Source: Celoporthe dispersa (Eukaryota > Ascomycota > Sordariomycetes > Diaporthales > Cryphonectriaceae). From it: a stretch of 64,000 nt of DNA. Each line of letters opens with the position of its first letter. The first letter of the stretch is position 1. Below the pieces are notes generated by a model. That model worked only from the letters and a program-made list of their open reading frames with translations. It ran no database searches and was not told the origin of the DNA. Below, one piece after another: positions 23,155 through 33,079 of this stretch. Position numbers and translations under genes: made by a program. Location: assembly GCA_016584495.1 (NCBI GenBank), contig WAID01000007.1:3272001-3336000 (forward strand), written 5' to 3'.

Positions 23155-25451
23155 TTTCCTTGACCAGGCCTACACGTCCTTGTCACAGGAGAGTGTGGCG
23201 GCTGATATCTTCGGACAGAGAAGCCGCTGCTTGCTTTGAGTGACCCGCCGACACTGCTGACGCTCTCTCCGCCGATGCTGCCCTTAGCGTGTCGCGTGTC
23301 GACGCGTCTCTTGGAGCCTCGAGATTCACTCGTAGCTTTGATGCGATAGCCGCTGGTCCGAACGTACTATTGCTGATTGGCTGCTTGGCCCTGTCCAGAT
23401 TTCTGTTTGTTTCTTTCTTTCTCTTTTTCCGAGTCAAGGAGCGGTGGGTGTTGCACAGCACAAGGAAGAGCGGTTTCAAGGGGATGTTACTTTTGCCCAT
23501 CCCATCATGCAATGCGCCGATGAATCAGAGATGGCAGTGTCGGAAGACCGGATAAAAAGTTCCGTGGATGGAGGGGCAAGGTCTGAGAGCAACAAAAAAG
23601 CAGCTTCATGTATCATATAGATAGCGGGATTGGCAAGCTGACATGACCGTGGTGCTGCTATTACATATGTAATTTCTCCTGGCAAGCCTCGTTGCGCCGT
23701 GGGCGCTGGAACATTCCTCGGATAGAGACAATCACCATTCATTAGTACATAGTAGATGTCTTTGAACGCCTAATGCAACCCTGAGAGACGGGCAGGGCAG
23801 GGTGTACAGGGGATCCTCACAGGGGCCAACAGCCTTCGTCCTTGGGGGCCTGCGGGTGGCTGCTGGCCTGGCCAGGGCCGTTGCTTGGCTCAGAACTTTG
23901 TGTCACTCACTGCCTTGACTGCGTTGGAAAGCACGGACCACATGACTTGGACCCACAGTTGAATCTGTTGCGCGCGGGTGAGAGGCAAGGCGCAAGGAAT
24001 TCGGAGCTAGCTTGTTCTTCACACGGCAGATGGGGGGGCGTCCTGTTCTTTTTCCTCCTCGCGTTTCGAGCCCGTCCAGTCTTCCTTCTCTCGACTATCA
24101 TATCACCAAATCCTTACTTTTTCCACCCCCTGCCCTTTCAACCTCCACTCGCATCTCTCTGACCCCCTCGCGCAGGGCCTGAGAAGTTCGCCACGGACAC
24201 GAGGCCTAGCTGCTTTTTTCAGCCCAGCCGTTGGCATCATTGCGACCGGTCTGCTGCACGTTTGATTTTCCTTGACGCCCCCTGTTTTCGCCAGCCCGCC
24301 TGGTCCCCCCCCCCTCCCCTGTGTGTGGTTGATCTTAACAGGTACGAACAAAGGAACCCTTCCCTCCTGCCTCGTCTGTGACACCCGACAGGCTTGTTGC
24401 TTCTTCTTTCTTCTTCTCTTCTTCTTTTCAAGGTCCATCATACACGGGACATAGCGTGCTATCAGTGTGCGCAGACGACCCTTACTGTTTCAGCACCCAC
24501 TTGCCCCTTCCCTGCCTGCCCCAGCTCCCAAGCTCCCAGGCTATCTTCCCAGGGAGCCCACAATTTGTTAACATCGAGCTATTTCACCTCACCTCACCTC
24601 CACGGACATCCTCTTCCCAACCTGTTCTTGCCCTCTTTACCAAGAAGGGACAGGCTAAGAAGCAGACAATCTGACAGGCCGCAGACAGATTCGCTTAGAG
24701 CAAGCAGAAGCGCCCCACCAAGCAGCTCCTCAGCTGACCGACACGATACAACGTCGCGTTGGACATAACGAGGTATCTACCTGAGACGGCGATTCTAGGT
24801 TGCTTGCTTCTCCTTGTGGAGGTGCAAAAGAAAGGTTTGAGCTGTGGTCTCTCGGCATTCTGACTGCCCTTTCTACCTCTTCGCATCTGCCAACTTCTGA
24901 GTTCTTTTTGAGCACAAACGTCAACTTCTCAAACCTCCCATCTTTTCCCGCCTCGTCTCCCTTGACTACCTACCTACACAACTACCTGCCTCTGCCCGAC
25001 CACTCAACCTCAGCCTCCCACACGATCCTAAACTGCAACCTGCCTTGGCACGATACCTCAGCCCGTCCAGCACTCCACGTCTCCTACCGCCTGGCCAGCA
25101 TCCTGAGCAGGTTACACACACCACAACCCATCTGAGGCAGTCATCAGAGAGGCGTTGTTCTCCCAACACTTGACCTCTCTCCCGCTGCGCTAGCAAAGCA
25201 ATCGCCTGTTTGCGACTGTCTCTCCTGGCGCATCCTGCACTGCATCGAGCTCCCTCGCCGTCGACCCCGTCTATCTACTCGATTCGTCCAGCCCATACCC
25301 GACACGCCACTGCACCTGCACGTTTTCCTTCGCGAATTCGCCCCACAGGTGTAGATTAAGAACAACAACAATTGAACTACTATTCCAAGAAAAGAACCAA
25401 GAATAATCACTTTGACCCGGGAAAAGCTCCGGACTTAGTTACATACCCATC
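23155..25451. other. Divergent promoter region with a long CT-rich leader (KH gene)
   Basis: About 2.3 kb between divergent genes. The CENP-K-like promoter lies at the left. From ~24050 to 25440 the plus strand is strongly CT-rich with several short ORFs, typical of a long 5' UTR and promoter of a highly expressed RNA-binding-protein gene. A C-rich run lies at 24307-24315. No protein-coding gene is supported. Confidence 0.5.
23293..23307. promoter_or_regulatory. MCB motif (ACGCGT) upstream of the CENP-K-like gene
   Basis: Perfect ACGCGT at 23302-23307 and a minus-strand ACGCG at 23293-23297, 139-153 bp upstream of the ATG at 23154. Interpreted as an MBF-type G1/S element by motif only. Confidence 0.4.
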
Positions 25452-26987
25452 ATGTCGGCCTCACCCCCAACCCAGTCGACCAAGCGTCCCCTGGAGGAGA
25501 CCTCCTCCCCTTCTAGGACTGATCAGCCTGATGCGAAGCGGCCCGCCCTCGACAAGGTCATCCGAGGCGACGAGGAAGAGGAGGAGCTGAGGGAGTCACC
25601 GTCCGAGAACGGCCACACCGAGGTCGCGGAGCTCTCCCTGCCGGAGATCCCAAAGACGGAGACAAAGACCAACGGCGAGAAGACAGAGGCCAAGGAGGGC
25701 CAGGGTGAAATTGTCGTGCCCGAGCTCACCTCCGAGGCGAAGGCGATCGTGAGCACGCAGAGTGGACCGGGCAGCACAACTCAGGCGTCTTCCGCGGCCG
25801 CCCACGACGAGACCGCCTGGATCCACATACGCGCTGTCATCACCAGCCCAGAGGCCGCCACGATCATCGGGAAAGGTGGCGAGAATGTGTCCAAGATCAG
25901 ACAGATGTCCAGCGCTAAATGTACAGTCTCGGACTATCAGAAGGGTGCCATAGAGCGCATCCTCACCGTCAGCGGCAGCGTTGATGCCGTTGCCAAGGTT
26001 CGTAAAGTTCAAGGCCTGGTGTGTCGGTGTCGATCGGTTCACTAACCTGACCAGGCTTTCGGTCTCATCATCCGTACTCTCAACAACGAGCCGCTGGTGG
26101 AAGCCTCGAACCCTCAGTCCAAGACGTATCCACTCCGACTGCTCATCCCGTCCATCCTGATAGGCTCTATCATCGGTAAGGGCGGTGCCCGGATCAAGGA
26201 GATCCAAGAAGCTTCAGGCGCCAGGCTCAATGCCTCCGACTCGGTTCTGCCGCTCTCCACCGAGCGTTCCCTGGTTGTAATGGGTGTTGCAGATGCTGTC
26301 CACATTGCTACGTACTATGTGGCGAGCACACTCCTCGAGCAACTGAACGAGCGATTCGGAGGCCCTGCCGCCTCCGCATACGCCACGCGCAGCGGTGGAC
26401 CGACCGGCGCGATTCCTGGTGGAATGCAAGTGGTTCCATACATGCCTCAGCCGGCCGGTGGAAACTACGGCCGGACCGAAAACTACGGTAGAAACAACCC
26501 CCGTCAAGACCCCCGCTCGCACCAGATGCCACAGTCATACGCGCCTCCATACGGTGCGCAGCCTCACCCGGCCCAGCCGAACCCTGCAGTCCCCATGCAC
26601 TACGGCGCACAGGCTGGCGGCGCGTATGGCCCAGCACCTCACATGCAGCCTCACCATGGTCCTCACGCCGGTCCGCATGTCCACGGTGGCCCTCAGGCAC
26701 AGCCGATGCACGGCGGCCCTGGAATGCCAGGCGCCCCTCTGACGCAGCAGATTTATATTCCTAATGACATGGTCGGCGCCATCATCGGCAAGGGTGGTCA
26801 GAAGATCAACGAGATTCGGCAGATAAGTGGCAGCGTCATCAAGATCAACGAGCCCCAGGACAACAGCAACGAGCGGCTGGTCACCATCACTGGCACAGAG
26901 GAGTGCAACCGCATGGCCCTGTACATGCTGTACTCGAGACTCGGTGAGAGCTCAAACAAGGACCCTTCCCAGGCTGGACGAGGCTAA
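25452..26987 (+). CDS. Triple KH-domain RNA-binding protein (Pbp2/Rnc1/PCBP-like)
   Basis: Two exons, 25452-25997 and 26055-26987 (intron GTTCGT...CCAG with an ACTAACCTGACC branch region), 492 residues. Three KH domains each carry the GxxG RNA-binding loop: KH1 ATIIGKGGENVSKIRQMS, KH2 GSIIGKGGARIKEIQEAS and KH3 GAIIGKGGQKINEIRQIS. The first ~115 residues are acidic and disordered. KH2 and KH3 are separated by ~120 residues rich in Gly/His/Pro/Gln/Tyr (GGPQAQPMHGGPGMPG), a prion-like or phase-separation-type linker. Family members bind poly(C)- or U-rich mRNA and control stability or telomere-linked functions (yeast Pbp2/Hek2, fission yeast Rnc1); the target here is unknown. Confidence 0.92.
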
Positions 26988-28461
26988 CCTTCCTATCAGA
27001 GAGCGAGAAGCATCGTATCTAGGTGACTCGCGAGAGTCATCTTGTGCGATCGTTATACGACCGTCCCACCTTGGGGCCCGGCCTTGTTAGACAAGTCTAA
27101 GCATACTTCACACACGAGTCAAACGGATTGTGTCGGTCCTTCCGACAGGGCGGAGTTATGAGGGGGTTACCACAAAAAAAACAACGTTCGTCGTCAAATT
27201 GCAGATGAACACAAGCAAATTGAAGGTTATGGTGAAATTTTTAGCTCCGTTTGGGAGGAAAAGGACCCTCTAATGAACACGTTCACTTCATTTACTCACT
27301 CTTACCCGCTCACCTGCTGTCCCTCTCCACGTTGACGCTCTTGCCTGTATCTACCCATTCTCTACCTGCTTACCCGCCCGCCCGCCTTGGACTCCTGACA
27401 TGACGTCCCACTATCCGTGATATCACAAGCATTCTTCCACCCTGTCCTGCCTATCAGTCTGCCCATATCCACAACTACTTCTCTCACCTGGTCTCTTGTT
27501 GCTGACGAGTCCTCGGCGGAAAGGACTTCTGGGATCTCGAGCTGAGGCCAATTTTGTGGCATACTGCTTGTGCACAATCCCGTCCTCCCCCCCCCCCTCC
27601 CCACAACTCTCCCTTGGTCTTCGTTGTTATATCTAATTGTGGTCTTGAAACTTGTCATTTCTGTCATCATGATTTAAGACGAGTTGCTTGCTGATAGGTG
27701 CTTTTTGGACAGGATGCGCAAACAACTACAAGCTTCCAGAACGACAGCTATCTGATCCTCCTAGACTTGAAGGGCAGAGAGCCTTTGGTCGGTGTTGCGC
27801 AACCTTTACTTTTACGTGATATCCAACTAGAAGATCTTGAAAGTCTGCATGATAGAATGTGGCGGGCATGCTATAGATCTATGCAGAGCGAACTAGTAAC
27901 CCGGCCTCGGATCAGAAAGTAGATGCCTTGCTCACATTCAGGTACAGCTTTCCCTTGAAGCAACTGAGATACTGTCGTAATGAATATGTGTAAGTGGTTA
28001 GTAATTAATATCTCCGTATTCATGTACTCAGATCTTCCGTCATGCCGATCAAGAAGATCTTGCAGACTCCATGCTGTAGGGATTCGGTACACGTTATGGT
28101 TATGCATCGACATCTGATATCAAGGTTTATATAGCATCAATTTCATCTGGTGTCAATTTCTGACGTATCAGTTTTAATTCCCAGCGCGCGAGTTGACAAA
28201 TCCCAGTACGAGAGCATATAACAAAGAGCCCTAGCAATATCCTACAATTGATCAAACAATTGACTTGCTCCTATACTCCAAGAAACTGTTGCGACCATAA
28301 CGATGCGTCCACCCACCCCTCATATATTGTTCTTGTATCACAATTTTGCGACAGGCGGAGACTTTTAAGACGTAGGCCCATGAACCCAGCTAGGAAGAAG
28401 GCAAACGTTAGCTGTAAGTGCATCACGGGTGGTACGAGTTCCCGAGTGAGGATGAGGGTGC
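26988..28461. other. Intergenic spacer downstream of the KH gene
   Basis: About 1.5 kb. It holds an A-rich run after the KH stop (27173-27183), a C-run near 27586-27600, and AT-rich sequence from 27900 to 28300. Short ORFs have no recognisable product. Confidence 0.4.
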
Positions 28462-28680
28462 TTACTTGTTCCACATCTTGCCGATGAAACCAGGCGCTGG
28501 CCTCTGTTCACTTAAACTCTGTCGGCGTGCCTGAATCTTGGGGTCGTTAGGCCGCTTGTTGTCGTGGAGAGAGGCGAAGAGGGGGCCTGATCCTCGGCGG
28601 GCGCTCGTGGTGGGAGAGACGGGAGATCCGGCAGAAGAGGAGGAGGAGACAGACTCGGAGCGTGTAGACTTGGGATCCAT
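28462..28680 (-). CDS. Small conserved-looking Ser-rich protein ending GFIGKMWNK
   Basis: A 72-residue protein from the ATG at 28680 (MDPKSTRSESVSSSSSAG). It has a Ser-rich N-terminus, 'RRGSGPLFASLHDNKR', 'RRQSLSEQ' and the C-terminus PGFIGKMWNK. This layout (RRGSG...F...L, then GFIGKMWN) recalls a family of small uncharacterised fungal proteins. The frame is also open upstream, but MDPKS is the natural start. A GTAAGC donor overlaps the stop (AACAA|GTAAGC...TTACAG|C TAA); splicing would change only the last residue (MWNN). Function unknown. Confidence 0.6.
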   Translation of the reverse strand: MDPKSTRSESVSSSSSAGSPVSPTTSARRGSGPLFASLHDNKRPNDPKIQARRQSLSEQRPAPGFIGKMWNK

Positions 28681-29949
28681 GTTGGATGTAGATTGTGGTA
28701 GTTTACCTTGAAGCAGGAGAGAGATAATACTTGATAATAGATAGTTTAATATTCTTGTCTTGAGTGTACAATGAGGAGGAGAAATAGAATCACGTCCAGA
28801 CGAGAACGAGGGAAGAGCAGGCGGGGTATTTAAGCAATAATCATGCCACCATCTACTGCGTGCCAGCACCCGAGCTCCATTCCCCCCCCCCCCCTCTCCC
28901 CCAATGATACTCAAACCACCACACACAGCTTAAGGAAGATTCCACAGCGTTGATCGGGGACATGACCTCACCAATGACCGCAGATCTAGCTAAGCTGACC
29001 CTAGCCCAAATGCGGGGGATGACGATGAAAAGGAGGACTTGGGGCAGGGATAGACGAAGGTGCAGCCGCTCGGGGCAACCACATCCCCATCCCTTGCTTA
29101 AGTCTCTCTCTCTCCAGAACTAGTCCCAGAGTTTGATATGGAGGAGGGAGGGCTGGGAGCTTGGGAGCTTGGGAGGGTACTTCTGTGAGGCCCGTGCTCG
29201 ACGTGGCGCTTGATGTATCGCGTAGATGTACACTGCTGTACTCACCTTACCCCGCAGGGCTTGCCTGAGGTCGCGTGTCACTCGTATCGCCCAGACAAAC
29301 CATGCTGGAAGGTACTTCTTGAGGGAAGGAGGGAGCGAGAGGTAGACGGCGGTGACACGACGTGGTCTGACCCCAACGGATCTGCCATGCAATAACCAAC
29401 TGTGGTGCGCCAAAACATTGCAGCTTGTCTTCTCAAGCGAGCACTCACCCGTGCCAACCTATCCGGGGCTTCCGACCACGCTTGTCTGGAATTCTCACAT
29501 CACAGATGGATTGATCCCAACTATTCCTTTGACGGCGAGATCAACCCAAACATGATAAGTTTGTCATGTATCTTGGTCAAGCGCCCGACCCAGGTCCTCC
29601 GTCCTTCTCCTGTGCGATCCCTTCATACTCGCCCAGATCGAGGTGCACTTGCCAGGCCAAGACACAACTAGTCGGCCAGTCGCATGACCCTGATCGAACT
29701 AACGAGTCTCCATTTGCTGCCATCGGGAGGCAAGGGGCCACAGACTGAAAGACTTATTCTCCCATGCTAGCACGGTGGTCTGAAAAAGGTGAACGTCTGA
29801 CTAAAAGCCCTTCAGCCAATCACTAGGGCACTGCTGGATCAGGCCGAATGAGAATCATCAGTGGTGGGAAGATCAGTAGTGATCTCGCTAACGAGTCTCC
29901 AGCCGCGAGGATCGAGGCCGCGTTTGGGTCGGTGTCGATGACGTTGAAG
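28681..29949. other. Intergenic spacer
   Basis: Promoter of the small Ser-rich gene, with a C-run near 28885-28898, followed by sequence without a supported gene. A short direct repeat (TAACGAGTCTCCA) occurs near 29699 and 29889. Confidence 0.35.
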
Positions 29950-31206
29950 GGTCTGGAATTCGTCGCCGCCCGTTGTCAGAGAAGAGAACTCAGGGTCCAG
30001 GATCGGGGGGTGGCGCCGGGGTGGGATGGATCTGCCTAATGCAGCCCTGGCTTTGGCGGGTCCGGAGATCGAGCCGCTGGCGCTGTGGACGACGACCCTT
30101 GTGGGAGATGGAGGCCCTCGATTCTCTCATTCTAACATCCATTCGACGGCCCAGTCGTACCCATCCACCTCCCCGTACTTGTCATCAAGGCAAGACTTGG
30201 TACTTCCTCTTGGGATCCTTTTCGCGGAGCCTTTCCAACGCCTTCCATGACACCCAGATCAGACTACGACGCAGATCTTGCGGCGTGTTTGGAACCTCGT
30301 AGCAGGCCCGCTCGCCCCCCTTGACGACGTACAACATCTCGCACTGGACGTTCACGAAGTCTCCCTGCTCGTCAAACAGCTCTCAGAGACCTGAGTCCAA
30401 GGTGTCGTGGCCCGGCGCCTCCCCATCCACCATCACCAATCTCACGGCCGGTGACGAGGACACGAAGAGCGGAGCTATGTCTCTCAAAAGGCTACTAAAC
30501 GCCGACACAAGCTCGGGCATCCATTGCTAGCAGATCGTAGGGCCGAGTTGGAGACTTGATTGCCCGACAGTCGACTGATAGATATTCATGGAGGCTCCGC
30601 CGGACTTGCCGTCACGCTCTTGCATCAAGTGTCTCCACTCCCGGCAACGGGCACCTGCACATAACTCATCGCCATGGAGTGTAGGCAGATGAAGCGCAGT
30701 TTCTTCCAGCCATCGCCCCTGCAGACCATCCTGCCTATAGCATCCCAGGGGCAGAGCCTAGGGCCCATGACGGTAAGGACGTCCAGCCGCAGCCCTGGCA
30801 ATAGGCCCAGTGCCTCCTGGATATGGAGGTTGTTCATGAGGGACTCATGAAGCATCCCGCGCAGACGAACCCACTTCTCAACGTAGCGGCGCCAGAATCC
30901 TCGAGGTGGTCGGACTGGCACGCCCATGTGGCGGATCTAGCCCAAGACGGCATCCGGCACGACGGCGAGCCGGTTGAGGAGCATCACGATGTCTTCAAAG
31001 TTGAAGATGACGTGGCGCACCCAGGTCTGGCCCACCTCGTCGCGGGCCCGCCTGCAGGTCTTGGGGAGGGCCAGCGCGTTAGGGTCCGGCGTGATGCGGA
31101 CCAAGTCGTCTCATTCGGTCAGGTCTCGCGCGCCGAGTGAGATGCGGGTCATCGAGAAGAGATCGTGCCTGCTGAAGAAAGGACTCTGGTGTTGCTGGTC
31201 GACCAT
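29950..31206 (-). pseudogene. Degenerate 2EXR/F-box-like fungal protein
   Basis: Reading the minus strand from an ATG at 31206 gives a continuous, family-like sequence interrupted by in-frame stops: TGA at 31111-31113, TAG at 30937-30939 and TGA at 30625-30627, with more downstream. Between them are recognisable blocks: 'NALALPKTCRRARDEVGQTW', 'RHVIFNFEDIVMLLNRL', 'LGLLPGLRLDVLTVMGP' and 'GDGWKKLRFICLHS'. This is the style of the large, lineage-expanded fungal families annotated as 2EXR or F-box-like proteins. Family assignment is by eye. With several separate stops, this looks like a true decayed copy rather than a single sequencing error. The left limit is approximate. Confidence 0.6.
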
Positions 31207-31399
31207 GACGGCGGCGGCGGATAGGCTGGACCGTGGTGGCCTTCCCCGGTGGCGTCTTCGGCGCCTCTTCTGGGCTGGGACGTCTCCCTTATCAAATCTG
31301 TCGTTGTTGTGCCGCTCTGCAGTGGACGTTATCTTTCGCCGGCTGGTTTCTTATTTTCTTTTGGTGTTCCTGACTGGCCGTGGTACGTAGATAGTTTAG

Positions 31400-33079
31400 T
31401 ACGGTGAGGAGCGGTAAGATGGATGCTGTTTTGCGTATCAGTCTTTATATACAACACACAGGACGCCTAGATCTTGTTAACATCTTTTTCTTCTTCTTAG
31501 TTCGGATTGCCAAAGTGGTGATCTACACCTAGACAATCCGTATGAGCTCTACCCTCGGGAAAAGAGGGGGCCCATCGAAGCTGTCACCATTAGTACCATT
31601 CTAGCCCTGGGCACTGCCGTGTAACACCAGTATCCAGGTATATTTTCACGATTCCCTATGCCTCATGCGTGCTTTGAAGGGAAACCAATACGAAGGATTC
31701 CCATGATCATGTCTGGGTTACTGGCATGCCAGCGAGTAGGTTGCTTCTAGCGCCACTGGTGCGTGCTCTAGACACAGATACGAAGAGGGAAGTCTTTGCT
31801 GGTTGGTTGCTACCAGTTGTAAGTGTTGCCCAGTTTTTTGGGTTTTTTTTTTTTACCTTTCCTATTTTTGGAGTTCTTTGCTGATCGTTAATCTTAGACA
31901 CAGATATTAGGACTGGCCAGACAGGTATGGTATATGTCTTGTCATGGGTCACGCATATTTTTGAAGAGGGGTATGGAAGGTGTAGGACATCAATTTCTAC
32001 AGGTCAAACATGAGTGGGGCCTTTATGAATAGGTTTATATCTCGGGAAACTTAGGCAAATAATGCTGAGATATTTATTTCAATGGTCCCTATGTCAGTTG
32101 CCCTTCAAATACGCATGACATACAGCTCAAGCCACTGTCACTTGCCAAGCACCAATTCGAAAGGGCATCACATGAAAAATATTCCAGAAGACCTTGCCCG
32201 CTAATCCTCTTCCCATAAAACCCCCAATAGGATCTCAAAGACACCATGGGATGATAGCAAGATATGTAAGTAGTCAGCCTGCTTTACACAGATGCGAATG
32301 TATACTGATCTGTGGGGGACTGCAAGATGGATTGTGTGAGATCATAGCTTAATGCACTATTCGTGACACCCCCAACGTCTGCTAGGAAGCTTGATATATC
32401 ATCTGATCATCTCGAGAGGTGTGAGTGCGGCAGCATTACGCTGACCTTGATATCAGGACATTCGAGATAGTCTAGTACTCAGAGTCCTAATTGAAACGTC
32501 TAGACTTAAAATTATATCAAGTGCATACTCTCTTATTTGGTCAGATTATTCTTGGCGACTCTACCAGGGTCCCATTTGGTATGAGCTGATGGTTGATGGC
32601 AGAGTCATAGCTTATATCTCAGACATGGAAGGCTGGTAGAAGAGCTGCATTTACTATCTATCTCCTAACAGAAGTCTGGCATGCTGGCTCTATGGGCATA
32701 ATCGGAGTACAGATAAGGCTACCAATGTCGTGTCGATTCTCCCCCCAATTTCTTGATCTCCAAAGCTAGCCTCGTTGACTTAAACAAATATTGAACCATC
32801 ATTTGTCAGTAGAGGAGAGTTTTATTTTATCCTGAATTCTATCCTCCTGTTTTCAGAAAGGGAGAGCAATTCCAAAGAGACTGCCTCTAGGTGCTTTGAT
32901 GTGGAGAGAGATCTCGCCTGGTAGACGAAGAACCCCAACAGATATCACTCGTGGACCAAGGAGAGAAAATCTCGTCGACAACCCCTCTCTGGTCCTTCCT
33001 CCTCCAACCCACCAGCCCAGCTTCAACCTCTTTCCTCCTCCCGCTTACCACCCTGTCCTCTCTTCAAAGGGGATCGAAG
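31400..33079. other. AT-rich, gene-free island and promoter of the zinc-finger-like gene
   Basis: About 1.7 kb with high A+T content, many TpA steps and no long ORF, including a T-run at ~31844-31855. The last ~200 bp are CT-rich and form the leader of the gene at 33080. It could be a mutated transposon remnant, but no repeat ends were recognised. Confidence 0.45.

Noticed and set aside
29699..29901. Direct repeat TAACGAGTCTCCA near 29699 and 29889
   Set aside because: Only about 13 bp with no further similarity around it; not enough to define a mobile element or attachment site.
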